DNA from: Bacillus safensis
GTDB taxonomy: Bacteria > Bacillota > Bacilli > Bacillales > Bacillaceae
Direction: 5' to 3'
DNA: 64,000 nt
Assembly: GCA_030159235.1 (NCBI GenBank)
Contig: BSBG01000011.1
Location: 1-64,000, forward strand
The notes beneath the pieces are model-generated. The model was not told the origin of the DNA, did not search any database, and worked only from the letters and a program-made list of their open reading frames with translations. A program made the position numbers and the translations under genes. Position 1 is the stretch's first letter. Every line of letters starts with the position of its first letter. Below, one piece after another: positions 7,966-16,380 of the stretch.

Positions 7966-8209
7966 GAATTCCTCCAGATGTAGATGACCATATTTCTAAT
8001 TTATGAGAGAGAATGAAAAAAGATTCATATAGTCCAAAAGTTCTATTCATTTTAATTATCGGTCATTTTTTCTCAAAATTCAACAAATATCCGTAAAAAT
8101 AAGGAAATTTTAAGGGGGTTTTCATGTAGATAGATCATTCGAAACCCCCTTTACAAAAGAATTTGGGATCAGTAGACTTATGCTCATATAGAGAAATGGG
8201 GAAGATGGA

Positions 8210-8833
8210 ATGAAGCAGATCATTGATACGTATCAAAGTTATGAAGAGCTTTCCGCTCATGAAAGAAAGGGGATCGATTATCAAATTCTCCATGAGCGAA
8301 AAGGTGACCAGCTTTTAGTTTTGTCGCCTCATGCCGGAGGAATTGAACCTGGCGTGAGTGAGCTCATTCATGAAATCGCAAGTGATGATTCTATGTATTT
8401 ATTTGAAGGCCTTAAAGTGAAAGGCAATCATGTGCTTCACATTACAAGCACACGTTTCGATGAACCGATTTGCCTTTCTCTAGTGCATACCCATCATTAT
8501 ACGTTTGCGCTCCATGGCTACGAGGAAACCGAGGTGCTTCAAACATTAGTGGGGGGTACAGACAGAGAAAAAGCGGCAGAAACAGTGAAACGTTTAACGC
8601 TTAATGGCTTCCAAGCATTGCTTTTATCAGAATCTGATCGCTTTTCTGGAACACATCCTCACAATATTAATAATCAATGTCTGACAGGAAAAAGTGTACA
8701 ACTTGAAATCAGTCAAGCGCAAAGAAGAGCTTTCTTCCAAGACTTCAGACGGCGTTATCGCCGTGATACACAAAATGAGCAATTTTATGGTTACACAAAT
8801 GTACTCAAGCAAGTATTAAACCTTTATGGATAA
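8210..8833 (+). CDS. yjqB: YjqB-like poly-gamma-glutamate hydrolase family protein
   Basis: A 207-residue protein of the YjqB/PghP family, zinc-dependent enzymes related to phage poly-gamma-glutamate hydrolase. The family motif SPHAGGIEPG (about residues 38-47) and later His residues (HTHHY, HPHNINN) are probable metal ligands. In B. subtilis yjqB lies just before the PBSX gene xkdA, as here, and the next gene is again xkdA. So this marks the left flank of a PBSX-type site. Start ATG at 8210 follows GGGGAAG. No signal peptide seen. Confidence 0.8.
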   Translation: MKQIIDTYQSYEELSAHERKGIDYQILHERKGDQLLVLSPHAGGIEPGVSELIHEIASDDSMYLFEGLKVKGNHVLHITSTRFDEPICLSLVHTHHYTFALHGYEETEVLQTLVGGTDREKAAETVKRLTLNGFQALLLSESDRFSGTHPHNINNQCLTGKSVQLEISQAQRRAFFQDFRRRYRRDTQNEQFYGYTNVLKQVLNLYG

Positions 8834-8859
8834 ATTTTTTTCGTCTTATGTGCAGAGGC

Positions 8860-9408
8860 TTACGTTTGATAAACGGTTTCTTTTTCCGCAACCTTTTCCG
8901 CTTTCATTAAATAAGAAGTAAATTCTTTCTGGAAGCGAATGCCTGCTTTCCGCTGTTCGAATAAGGCAAGCCGTTTTTCAGCAAAAGCCAAGGTAACGTG
9001 AAACGTTTGTGCAATATACAAAATGGCTTGCTGTCGAAGGTTAGGAAGCTTCATTTTCATCAGCATAAAGGTCGGTACACAAAAGTGATACATGAATTGT
9101 TTTGCCTGGAACTCCTGCAGTTCTCGAAATAGCTTGTGCATCTTGAAGTGATTGCCTGTATGCTTCAGCACATGACAGAGCTCGTGGGCAAAATCCTGCC
9201 ATTGTTCCTCTGGCGATAGAGATCTGTTTAAAATAATACTGTAAAGACCTTGATGCTTGATCATCATGCTACCAGTATCCTCGTAGTGGACCCATACATG
9301 AAATTCAGAAGCGATCCTTTGCATGTCTCTATAAGCAGGACCGCTTATTTGTAATTGGGCATATAACCGCTTAATATCTTCTTCTAAATGGGTTAAAAAA
9401 CCAGTCAT
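8860..9408 (-). CDS. xkdA: XkdA-like ImmA/IrrE metallopeptidase
   Basis: A 182-residue protein with the zinc metallopeptidase motif HELCH (at about residues 90-94), typical of ImmA/IrrE (COG2856) proteins. These cleave phage-type repressors to induce mobile elements. It resembles XkdA, the first gene of the defective prophage PBSX. The partner repressor (Xre) and all structural PBSX genes are absent; the next gene is the amidase that ends PBSX. It may be an orphan left after prophage loss, with an unknown target. The hydrophobic YHFCVPTFMLMKMKLP stretch is family-typical. Confidence 0.8.
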   Translation of the reverse strand: MTGFLTHLEEDIKRLYAQLQISGPAYRDMQRIASEFHVWVHYEDTGSMMIKHQGLYSIILNRSLSPEEQWQDFAHELCHVLKHTGNHFKMHKLFRELQEFQAKQFMYHFCVPTFMLMKMKLPNLRQQAILYIAQTFHVTLAFAEKRLALFEQRKAGIRFQKEFTSYLMKAEKVAEKETVYQT

Positions 9409-9716
9409 TTAAAAACCTCCACACAAACGTATGTTCTATTTTTGGTGTAAAAGAAAAGTCCATATAGGACTAAATAGCTAAGTAAGCTATTGCTTACTTT
9501 TAATATCGGCTTGTTTTTAACAATTTTAACATAAAATCAAGAAAAAATGGGATTGATTCCTGTTTTTTTCTTCATTTTTACCTTTTCCACTACTAAAAAG
9601 AGTGGATTATTCAAATTTTACCATAGTTTTATGACTAAAACAAACAAATTTTGTCTTACGAATGCCACCGATTGATGAGCAAGATCAATTCAATTTAGCA
9701 AAAGGGAGTGCAGAAC
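9409..9716. other. 308-bp intergenic region at the lost PBSX site
   Basis: AT-rich DNA between divergent xkdA and xlyA. It holds one perfect inverted repeat, AGTAAGC (9481-9487), TATT, GCTTACT (9492-9498). No repressor gene, attachment-site duplication or convincing ORF was seen. In B. subtilis this junction is occupied by the roughly 28-kb PBSX prophage (from memory). Confidence 0.6.
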
Positions 9717-10616
9717 ATGGTAGAAATTTATCAAGATTTTATTCCAGTTGGAAATGGGAACCGTCCAGGATACGCTATGACACCGCTGTATGTGACAGTG
9801 CATAACACAGCAAACACGTCAAAGGGAGCGGATGCGAAAAGTCATGCGGCATATGTGAAACGCCCAACGACAGAGGTGAGCTGGCACTTTACAGTGGATG
9901 ATCATGAAATCTTTCAGCATCTGCCGCTAAACGAAAATGGCTGGCATGCAGGGGACGGACAAGGCAATGGTAACCGAAAGTCGATCGGAATTGAAATTTG
10001 TGAGAATGAAGATGGGAATTTCCAGCAAGCGGTCAAACATGCGCAATGGCTTATCCAAAAGCTGTTAAAAGAACATAACATTCCACTAGCTAATGTAGTC
10101 ACACATCAGCATTGGTCTGGAAAAGCATGTCCACGCCTGCTCCTCGCTACATGGGATGAATTTAAAAAAGGAATTGAAACGGCAGGAGATCCGGAGACGG
10201 TCATCACGTATGTTGTCAAAAGCGGGGATACGTTAACAAGTATTGCTAAATCTCATGGCGTCACAGTTCAAGATTTACAGAAGTGGAATAACATTAGTGA
10301 CCCGAATAAGATTCAAATTGGACAGGTTCTCAAAATTTATCGTAACGATGGAAAAATGACGTATGAGCTGCCAGATGGGGTTTTAAAGGTGACTTCTCCT
10401 CTGACAAAGGGAGAGCACGTACGCCAAGTTCAAAAAGCGCTTGCTGCTGTTTATTTTTATCCTGATAAAACAGCTGCTGATAAGGGGATTGATGGAGTTT
10501 ACGGAGAAAAAACGGCGAATGCCGTGGCGCGTTTTCAGTTGATGAACGGGCTGACAAGTGACGGGGTATACGGCCTTAAAACGAAGGAAAAGCTGCTTGA
10601 ACTGTTAAATAAGTGA
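9717..10616 (+). CDS. xlyA: N-acetylmuramoyl-L-alanine amidase XlyA
   Basis: A 299-residue cell-wall hydrolase cleaving the MurNAc-L-alanine bond. Residues 1-150 are an Amidase_2 domain with zinc ligands in VTVHNTAN and the C-terminal HxxxxGKxCPR segment. A LysM motif (YVVKSGDTLTSIAKSHGV) follows at about 168-212. A C-terminal PG_binding_1 repeat (DGVYGEKTANAVARFQ) ends the protein. It closely resembles B. subtilis XlyA, the lytic enzyme at the right end of PBSX, including MTPLYVTVHNTANT. The ATG at 9717 after AAAGGGAG is preferred over GTG at 9708, which lies in the Shine-Dalgarno. No holin genes (xhlAB) are present. Confidence 0.9.
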   Translation: MVEIYQDFIPVGNGNRPGYAMTPLYVTVHNTANTSKGADAKSHAAYVKRPTTEVSWHFTVDDHEIFQHLPLNENGWHAGDGQGNGNRKSIGIEICENEDGNFQQAVKHAQWLIQKLLKEHNIPLANVVTHQHWSGKACPRLLLATWDEFKKGIETAGDPETVITYVVKSGDTLTSIAKSHGVTVQDLQKWNNISDPNKIQIGQVLKIYRNDGKMTYELPDGVLKVTSPLTKGEHVRQVQKALAAVYFYPDKTAADKGIDGVYGEKTANAVARFQLMNGLTSDGVYGLKTKEKLLELLNK

Positions 10617-10736
10617 GTGTTTCTGTTTGTATGATTGAATGACTGTCTCACTTTTTTCATTTAATCGACGAGTATATGGGGATGGCTGATATTCGGCAAA
10701 CTGAACATATCTCAGTTGTTTGATTTTCTTTTTCAT
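10605..10736 (-). CDS. spoIISC: SpoIISC-like small antitoxin
   Basis: A 43-residue ORF. ATG at 10736 is preceded by GAGGTG at good spacing. The product (MKKKIKQLRY...) contains YQPSPYTRRLNEKSETVIQSYKQKH, which aligns with the C-terminal half of the SpoIISB encoded next door (YKVSPHTERIFKKNEQLLDEYKNKK). In B. subtilis SpoIISC is a third, SpoIISB-related gene of the system that also neutralises SpoIISA. The identification rests on this local similarity and the conserved position. The 3' end overlaps the convergent xlyA by 12 bases. Confidence 0.75.
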   Translation of the reverse strand: MKKKIKQLRYVQFAEYQPSPYTRRLNEKSETVIQSYKQKHSLI

Positions 10737-10799
10737 TTTGGCACCTCAATTGTTGCAGTGGATAGCTTATTGTATGCAAGTCTATGTGAAAATGGAATT

Positions 10800-10825
10800 A
10801 GGACGCGGGTTTCGTTCCGCGTCCT
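10800..10825 (-). terminator. inverted repeat after spoIISB, possible terminator
   Basis: AGGACGCGG (10800-10808) and CCGCGTCCT (10817-10825) form a perfect 9-bp GC-rich stem between spoIISB and spoIISC. No strong T-run follows on either strand, so it may only attenuate transcription into spoIISC or stabilise the mRNA end. Confidence 0.4.
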
Positions 10826-10834
10826 TTAGTGTGA

Positions 10835-11005
10835 TCAAGCCTTTTTATTTTTATACTCATCCAGAAGCTGTTCATTCTTTTTGAAAATTCGCTCTGTATG
10901 GGGACTTACCTTGTAATCGGCCATACTGATATGGCGCTTTTTCTTTAAAATCTTAAAAGGGTTTTTCTTACGATTGTTGTTATCCCCTTGAAGTGCGTGG
11001 TCCAT
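10835..11005 (-). CDS. spoIISB: SpoIISB antitoxin
   Basis: A 56-residue basic protein, the same length as B. subtilis SpoIISB. The C-terminal part (MADYKVSPHTERIFKKNEQ, then LLDEYKNKKA) matches the B. subtilis antitoxin, which wraps around the cytosolic domain of SpoIISA. ATG at 11005 has GGAAGG eight bases upstream. The in-frame ATG at 11009-11011 is too close to the Shine-Dalgarno. The start lies inside spoIISA (26-base overlap), so the two are probably translationally coupled. Confidence 0.9.
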   Translation of the reverse strand: MDHALQGDNNNRKKNPFKILKKKRHISMADYKVSPHTERIFKKNEQLLDEYKNKKA

Positions 11006-11750
11006 CTTCATCACCTTCCTCTTCGTCAGGCAAGATTAGGTCATAAATTGTTGTAAGTGATGTCATTAATAAATAGTCAAACTCGGTGACAATCTCATCA
11101 GAGGTGAGTTTAATGACAAAATGAGCATCTGCTACAGAAAACGGGATGAGCACCAGATGACCGAAATCATCGTAATATACTTCCTGCCTGTCAAGCTTTG
11201 CCTGAATGAGAGTTCGTTGGTCAAGTGTCCGCAGCAGGTCATCTTTTTGTACCTTCGAATCGTATGGACAGAGCACCGCTTGAATATTCATCTTGTCGGC
11301 AAAAGAATAGATCAGTCGCTCAATGCCCTCTATATATGCCTCTATACTTCCATAATATACATGGATCGGTTCGTTTTTCAATAGGTATTGGTACGTTTTT
11401 AGCTTATTGAGGTAAGAATGAAGTAAATCGTTATTTTGTTCTAGGAGTTGGTGGGTGTCGGTTTCCAGTTCGTGATTTCCGAGTTTTTTAAGATAAGAGC
11501 TGAGAAAGATGAATGCATCGGTTAATGCAAAAAAAACAGCAATAATCAAGTAGTGCATCCAATCGGTGAAGATCGAAGAAGGGTCATTTGTCCAGTACAC
11601 AACAGCACCAGCTACATAAATCCAATACCACGTTTTACGAATGGCAAACATCTTTTCTTTTACTTTTTGTTCAAAGCGCCATACGGCAAATACATATACA
11701 GCAAGAGCACCTAGCAATAACCACACGGTCAATTGAAAAAATAATAGCAT
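10980..11750 (-). CDS. spoIISA: SpoIISA membrane toxin
   Basis: A 256-residue toxin with three N-terminal membrane segments (about residues 3-20, 36-53 and 62-82). The cytosolic cGAF-like domain carries the conserved stretch YQYLLKNEPIHVYYGSIEAY. In B. subtilis it kills cells, notably during sporulation, unless bound by SpoIISB. ATG at 11750 after GGGAGAG is preferred over the upstream ATG at 11765, which sits within that ribosome binding region. The protein ends with an acidic tail extended beyond the EEEG of B. subtilis (as remembered). The extension is the part overlapping spoIISB. Confidence 0.9.
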   Translation of the reverse strand: MLLFFQLTVWLLLGALAVYVFAVWRFEQKVKEKMFAIRKTWYWIYVAGAVVYWTNDPSSIFTDWMHYLIIAVFFALTDAFIFLSSYLKKLGNHELETDTHQLLEQNNDLLHSYLNKLKTYQYLLKNEPIHVYYGSIEAYIEGIERLIYSFADKMNIQAVLCPYDSKVQKDDLLRTLDQRTLIQAKLDRQEVYYDDFGHLVLIPFSVADAHFVIKLTSDEIVTEFDYLLMTSLTTIYDLILPDEEEGDEDGPRTSRG

Positions 11751-11865
11751 GTTCTTCTCTCCCATAGACAGATGGATACTTACTTTATTTCTATGGATAT
11801 GATTGGAAACCCTGCTTCATGAAAAAATGGACGATAAGAAAAGTGGGTTTGAATGTGCAGACAAA

Positions 11866-11893
11866 TAAAAAAAGACCTGTCAGACAGGCCTTT
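11866..11893 (-). terminator. terminator of the ykaA-pit operon
   Basis: On the minus strand AGGCCTG, loop TCTGA, CAGGTCT (one G-U pair), then seven T. Confidence 0.75.
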
Positions 11894-11897
11894 GATA

Positions 11898-12896
11898 TTA
11901 TAGAATCGCGTTTAATACAAAGTATATAAGAGCTCCTAGTGTTCCCGAAATCGGTAATGTGATCACCCAAGTGATAAGCATACGTTTTGCCGTACCCCAG
12001 TTTACACCTTTGACTCTGTGTGCAGAACCTACACCTAGAATAGAAGATGAGATCACGTGAGTGGTACTAACAGGTAAGTGAATAAATGTCGCACCGAAGA
12101 TGATAGCTGCACCTGTTAAGTCGGCAGATACTCCGTTAACTGGACGAATTTTCATGATTTTACCGCCGACTGTTTTGATAATCTTCCAGCCGCCAATAGA
12201 AGTACCTAGTCCCATTGCAAGCGCACAAGAGAATTGTACCCAAAAAGGAATGTCGTCTGTTGTATGCAAATTACCTGCAATTAAAGCCATCGTAATAATT
12301 CCCATCGCTTTTTGCGCATCGTTTGTTCCGTGGGTATACGATTGCAATGCAGCAGTTAAAATTTGAACACGTCGGAATTGTTTATTTGTTTTTGCGAGAT
12401 TGTTATTTCTAAATATAATTTTGATAATGGTATACACGATATATCCCAATACGAAAGCTAGGATAGGTGAAAGCAAAAGTGCTTGAATGATTTTAATGAA
12501 TCCCGAATAGTTTAAAGCGCCAAAACCGGCAGAGGCAATAACAGCTCCTGCAATTGATCCGATCAGTGCATGCGAAGAACTACTCGGAATCCCGTAATAC
12601 CAAGTAAGCAAGTTCCAAGTAATGGCGGCAATTAAAGCAGCCAAAATGACGACAGAACCGTTTTGAAGTGTAAAAGGATCTGCGATGTCTTTTGTAATGG
12701 ACTTTGCCACACCTGTAAATGTCATTGCTCCTAAGAAGTTCATGAACGCTGCCATAATAATAGCATGTCTAGGCTTTAACGCCTTCGTTGAAACCGAAGT
12801 GGCAATGGCATTTGCTGTATCGTGGAATCCGTTGATGAAATCAAAAGCAAGTGCACAAATGACAATAAATATGGTAAGGATGAGTAATGTGTCCAT
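11898..12896 (-). CDS. pit: low-affinity inorganic phosphate transporter Pit
   Basis: A 332-residue integral membrane protein of the PiT family (phosphate:cation symport). The duplicated signature is present: FDFINGFHDTANAIAT near the N-terminus and YTHGTNDAQKAMGII in the middle, with about ten hydrophobic helices. It lies 15 bases after ykaA, as pit does in B. subtilis, so the pair is one operon. PiT proteins commonly work with DUF47 regulators such as YkaA. Confidence 0.92.
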   Translation of the reverse strand: MDTLLILTIFIVICALAFDFINGFHDTANAIATSVSTKALKPRHAIIMAAFMNFLGAMTFTGVAKSITKDIADPFTLQNGSVVILAALIAAITWNLLTWYYGIPSSSSHALIGSIAGAVIASAGFGALNYSGFIKIIQALLLSPILAFVLGYIVYTIIKIIFRNNNLAKTNKQFRRVQILTAALQSYTHGTNDAQKAMGIITMALIAGNLHTTDDIPFWVQFSCALAMGLGTSIGGWKIIKTVGGKIMKIRPVNGVSADLTGAAIIFGATFIHLPVSTTHVISSSILGVGSAHRVKGVNWGTAKRMLITWVITLPISGTLGALIYFVLNAIL

Positions 12897-12911
12897 GTTT
12901 AACTAACCCCG

Positions 12912-13529
12912 TTACGCATTCTTCATAATGATTGTTTCTAGATTGTTGGCAACGCTTTGACAGGAATCAGCGATTTCTTCAAGTGTTTCGTAAATTTCTT
13001 TGTATTGAATCACCTTAATTGGATCTGTTTCTTTTCCAAACAAGTTCTTTAGTGATTTACGATGAAGATTGTCACAATTATGCTCAATCTCTTTGATCTT
13101 GATTGCGTGCGGATGAATATCTTTCAAGCGATTGTCAGCCAGTAATTCAATTGTGATTAAAATTTCTTTCGCACACTCTCTGATGTAGTGGCTGAATTTG
13201 TCGATATGTTCGTCAGAGCTTGTGATTGAATAAATTTCCAATGTTGCTGAAAAATGTTCAATTCCATCTAAAACATCATCTAGGCTATTCGTCAATTGAA
13301 GAATGTCTTCACGTTCAATCGGTGTAATAAAGGCTTTGTTCAGCTCTTTAATCATGGTATGAACATGATTATCACCTTTTGTCTCATATTCCTTCAATGT
13401 GTCAGAAAATTCTTTCAGAGTGGTTTGATTTGTTACTTTATAGCTAACAAAATACTCAGCCGTTTCATCTAAATTTTTAGCAATTTCCGTTAATAAGACG
13501 GAAAACTTGTCTTTTTTCCTTTTTAACAT
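12912..13529 (-). CDS. ykaA: DUF47 / PhoU-like protein YkaA
   Basis: A 205-residue all-helical PhoU-like protein (DUF47), thought to modulate the adjacent PiT transporter. ATG at 13529 (MLKRKKDKFSVLL) follows GGAGGG with good spacing and gives the B. subtilis YkaA length. A longer frame to 13565 would place the ribosome binding site inside the gene. Conserved acidic helices include HNCDNLHRK and the C-terminal EEIADSCQSVANNLETI. First gene of the ykaA-pit operon. Confidence 0.9.
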   Translation of the reverse strand: MLKRKKDKFSVLLTEIAKNLDETAEYFVSYKVTNQTTLKEFSDTLKEYETKGDNHVHTMIKELNKAFITPIEREDILQLTNSLDDVLDGIEHFSATLEIYSITSSDEHIDKFSHYIRECAKEILITIELLADNRLKDIHPHAIKIKEIEHNCDNLHRKSLKNLFGKETDPIKVIQYKEIYETLEEIADSCQSVANNLETIIMKNA

Positions 13530-13705
13530 GTAAAAACCCTCCATTGTATAAATGAGACAATGCACACATCAAATAATTATATATTCTTTTGTCGAAAAAA
13601 AACAGGTGTAGTCGAAAATTTCTTCAGTTTTTCTATTTGATCTTATTCTGACCTAAAGATGTGATCTCAACACACCTTTTTCAGAAAGAGGAAAAGAAAC
13701 GAAAA

Positions 13706-13730
13706 AAGCGGGCCATTTTTGACGCCGCTT
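13706..13730 (-). terminator. weak terminator after the ASCH gene
   Basis: On the minus strand AGCGG and CCGCT flank a loop of about 14 bases and are followed by TTTTTT. The short stem makes this a modest prediction. Confidence 0.45.
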
Positions 13731-13735
13731 AAAGG

Positions 13736-14194
13736 TTAAGTAGCTGAATGAATCAGCTTAAATCGTTCACAGACAAGTAGCATATCTTCTTTGAAATCTA
13801 ATCCGTATGATTGGAGTGCGTCTGTGAAAAATTCTTTATGAGCTCTGTACCAATAGTCATAAGATAGATCGCCTTCACCTTCTGCTTGTGCAAATGATTC
13901 GGGGACTTTATTCATTGGCATGACATCTACATGTGTGATTTCAATAATGGCTTTTGGCTCTTCCTGGCTGTCCAAAATGACCGCATATTGTCCGGCCTTT
14001 GGAAGCGGCTCCTGTTCCTTTTCGTAAAACAGGTGTCCAGAACAAGTAGCTGTTTTTTTCCCTTGCTTTACAAGATCAAGCAAATGATCTGGATCTGATC
14101 CGAATGCCCACGCCGAAACAAACGCGTCAGCAGGTGTTTTTTCTGATTTCTCTTTCCAATAGTGTTCCCAAAACAATCTACTTTTGTTGTTCAC
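13736..14194 (-). CDS. ASCH domain protein
   Basis: A 152-residue protein with the ASCH fold (RNA-binding-like, related to PUA): SAWAFGSDPDHLLDLVKQGKKTAT at about 27-50, the core VILDSQEEPKAIIEITHV, then the typical FAQAEGEGDLSYDYWYRAHKEFF. Members of this subfamily have been linked to RNA binding or amidohydrolysis of modified nucleosides; the activity here is not determined. Monocistronic, and at the left edge of the block not found between ykaA and steT in B. subtilis. Confidence 0.8.
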   Translation of the reverse strand: MNNKSRLFWEHYWKEKSEKTPADAFVSAWAFGSDPDHLLDLVKQGKKTATCSGHLFYEKEQEPLPKAGQYAVILDSQEEPKAIIEITHVDVMPMNKVPESFAQAEGEGDLSYDYWYRAHKEFFTDALQSYGLDFKEDMLLVCERFKLIHSAT

Positions 14195-14422
14195 CGTTTT
14201 TTCCCCCTTTGTGATGTGTTTATTATACCTAGAGGCCGATTATTTGGAAATAATATGTCTTTGTTCCTAATGAATGTTTATGACATATGTTTTGAAAATC
14301 AACGTTTAATTCGGGTGATATAGGATGATAGGATGAAAATTTTTGAAATTTTAGAAAAATCTATTGTATTCTGGTCAAGAAGTCGGTAAGGTCAAAGTAA
14401 GAATATGGAAGGGGTGTTGTTC

Positions 14423-16174
14423 ATGAAACGCATTTCTCTAACTGTTTTGTCCATATGTCTGTTTATTTTCTCGTTTTTTCTGCCTGTCAGCCAAGTCAAT
14501 GCGAACGAATCTCATGGGAGTAAAGTAGCTGTTGGGAAAGATGGCATGGTGGCTACTGCTCATCCGTTGGCATCAGAAGTGGGCGCGGATGTATTGAAGA
14601 AAGGCGGAAACGCAGTAGATGCTGCTGTTGCCATCCAGTACGCACTGAATGTGACAGAGCCAATGATGTCTGGAATTGGCGGTGGAGGATTTATGATGGT
14701 TTATGATGGGAAGACAAAAGAAACATCCATCATCAATAGTAGAGAACGAGCACCACAGGGCGCAACACCTGACATGTTTTTAACAGATGAGGGAAAAGTC
14801 ATCCCATTCGCTGAGCGATCCACACACGGTAATGCTGTTGGTGTTCCAGGGACAGTAAAAGGCCTCGAGGCAGCATTAGATAAGTGGGGGACCCGTTCGA
14901 TGAAGGAATTGATTGAGCCTTCCATTCAGCTTGCAGAGGATGGATTTGAAATCGATTCTGTCTTGGCAAAAGCCATTGATGATCATCAAGAAAAGCTGAA
15001 AAAAACGGCAGCAGCGCCAATCTTTCTTCCAGATGATCAGCCGCTCAAAGAAGGCGATCTGCTTGTACAGCCAGGTCTTGCGAAAACATTTAAGCACATT
15101 GCAAAAAAAGGAAGCAAAGCATTTTATGAAGGAAAAGTAGCGAAGGCACTTGCAAATACAGTCCAAGATTTTGGCGGAACGATGACAACTGATGACATTG
15201 TTGATTATGAGGTCAAGACTGACAAGCCTATCTGGGGGGATTATAAAGGATACCAGCTTGCAAGTATGCCTCCACCAAGCTCGGGCGGTGTGTTTATGCT
15301 GCAAATACTCAAAATACTAGATCACTTTAATCTATCTCAATATGACCCCAAATCATTCGAAAAGTATCAGCTGCTTGCTGAAACGATGCATCTCTCCTAT
15401 GCTGACCGTGCTGCATATGCCGGCGACCCCGAATTCGTAGATGTTCCACTAAAAGGACTACTAAACGATGATTACATTTCAGAAAGAGCCTCTCTCATTC
15501 AATTAGATCAAAAGATTAATAACCCGAAAGAAGGAGATCCATGGGCGTATGAGGATGAAAAAAACCCATCCCCAATTGTCCCACAGCCAGAAGATAAAAC
15601 CATTGGTGAGACCACTCACTTTACCGTTGCCGATCAGTGGGGAAATGTTGTGTCATTCACAACAACCATTGAACAGTTATTTGGTACAGGGATTCTTGTT
15701 CCTGAATATGGATTTTTCTTAAACAATGAACTGACAGATTTTGACGCAAGGCCAGGCGGAGCAAATGAAGTTCAGCCGAATAAGCGTCCATTATCCAGTA
15801 TGACCCCGACCATCATATTCAAAGACAATAAGCCGGTCATGACTGTTGGTTCACCCGGAGGAACGACCATCATTGCTTCTGTTTCTCAAACCATCCTGAA
15901 TTTGCTTGAATATGACATGGAGCTTCAAGATGCGGTGGAAGAGCCGCGGATTTATACAAACAGTACAACTTCTTATCGTTACGAAGTAGGTGTTCCCCTT
16001 GATGTGAGAACGAAGCTAAATGATATGGGTCACCGTTTTGGCAGTTCGCCTATTGATATAGGCAATGTGCAAGCTTTATTAATTGATCGAAAAGCAGGGA
16101 CATTTACTGGCGTAGCGGACTCCTCGAGAAATGGAACCGCTGTTGGTGTTAATTTAAAGCTATCTGCCGATTAA
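14423..16174 (+). CDS. ggt: secreted gamma-glutamyltranspeptidase
   Basis: A 583-residue precursor that transfers or hydrolyses gamma-glutamyl groups (glutathione, glutamine, poly-gamma-glutamate). It has an N-terminal signal peptide (about residues 1-28, cleavage near VNANE). The large subunit begins near GKDGMVATAHPLASE. The autoprocessing site precedes Thr397 in TTHFTVADQWGN, the nucleophile of the small subunit. GSPGGTTI is the conserved glycine loop. It resembles B. subtilis Ggt throughout. The second ATG, at 14423, has GGAAGGGG upstream; the ATG at 14405 lies within that signal. Located beside the sulfate transporter, so a shared role in sulfur or glutathione use is possible but inferred. 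Confidence 0.95.
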   Translation: MKRISLTVLSICLFIFSFFLPVSQVNANESHGSKVAVGKDGMVATAHPLASEVGADVLKKGGNAVDAAVAIQYALNVTEPMMSGIGGGGFMMVYDGKTKETSIINSRERAPQGATPDMFLTDEGKVIPFAERSTHGNAVGVPGTVKGLEAALDKWGTRSMKELIEPSIQLAEDGFEIDSVLAKAIDDHQEKLKKTAAAPIFLPDDQPLKEGDLLVQPGLAKTFKHIAKKGSKAFYEGKVAKALANTVQDFGGTMTTDDIVDYEVKTDKPIWGDYKGYQLASMPPPSSGGVFMLQILKILDHFNLSQYDPKSFEKYQLLAETMHLSYADRAAYAGDPEFVDVPLKGLLNDDYISERASLIQLDQKINNPKEGDPWAYEDEKNPSPIVPQPEDKTIGETTHFTVADQWGNVVSFTTTIEQLFGTGILVPEYGFFLNNELTDFDARPGGANEVQPNKRPLSSMTPTIIFKDNKPVMTVGSPGGTTIIASVSQTILNLLEYDMELQDAVEEPRIYTNSTTSYRYEVGVPLDVRTKLNDMGHRFGSSPIDIGNVQALLIDRKAGTFTGVADSSRNGTAVGVNLKLSAD

Positions 16175-16189
16175 GAACATTTCCCGGTA

Positions 16190-16224
16190 AAAGAAGCGCT
16201 TCTTCAAGAAGGCGTTTCTTTTTT
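16190..16224 (+). terminator. terminator of ggt
   Basis: AAAGAAGCGC pairs with GGCGTTTCTTT around a loop of about 11 bases, followed by T-rich sequence. Confidence 0.7.
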
Positions 16225-16246
16225 GTCTAAATGACAAAAAACACAG

Positions 16247-16275
16247 TTGACACCTGTGAATAGTTTGAATAATAT
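16247..16275 (+). promoter_or_regulatory. strong sigma-A promoter of the sulfate transporter operon
   Basis: TTGACA (16247-16252), 17-base spacer, TAATAT (16270-16275). The predicted start near 16282 leaves a leader of about 155 bases before the first gene. Confidence 0.75.
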
Positions 16276-16281
16276 ATAGAC

Positions 16282-16380
16282 TAACATCAATCATACATAG
16301 CTGATCGGACAACCGAAGGCTCTTGGCAATTTGAAGTACAGGACTGTAATGTACTTCAGGTGGCTAAGAGTCTTTTTTGC
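16282..16380 (+). promoter_or_regulatory. structured leader with terminator, candidate attenuator or riboswitch
   Basis: Downstream of the promoter come a small hairpin, TCGG (16305-16308) with CCGA (16313-16316), then a two-part stem. The inner stem is TGAAGTAC (16332-16339) with GTACTTCA (16351-16358). The outer stem is AGGCTCTTGG (16317-16326) with CTAAGAGTCT (16364-16373, two G-U pairs). Six T follow. As drawn this terminates transcription before the sulfate-binding protein gene, so read-through must be controlled or partial. It does not match the S-box or T-box conserved blocks. Confidence 0.6.

Noticed and set aside
9481-9498. Perfect inverted repeat as a prophage attachment site
   Set aside because: No second copy of the sequence was found at the other flank, so an att core cannot be shown; it may be an operator or a chance hairpin.
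16282-16380. S-box (SAM) or T-box before the sulfate transporter
   Set aside because: None of the conserved blocks of either RNA are present; only a terminator-like fold is seen.
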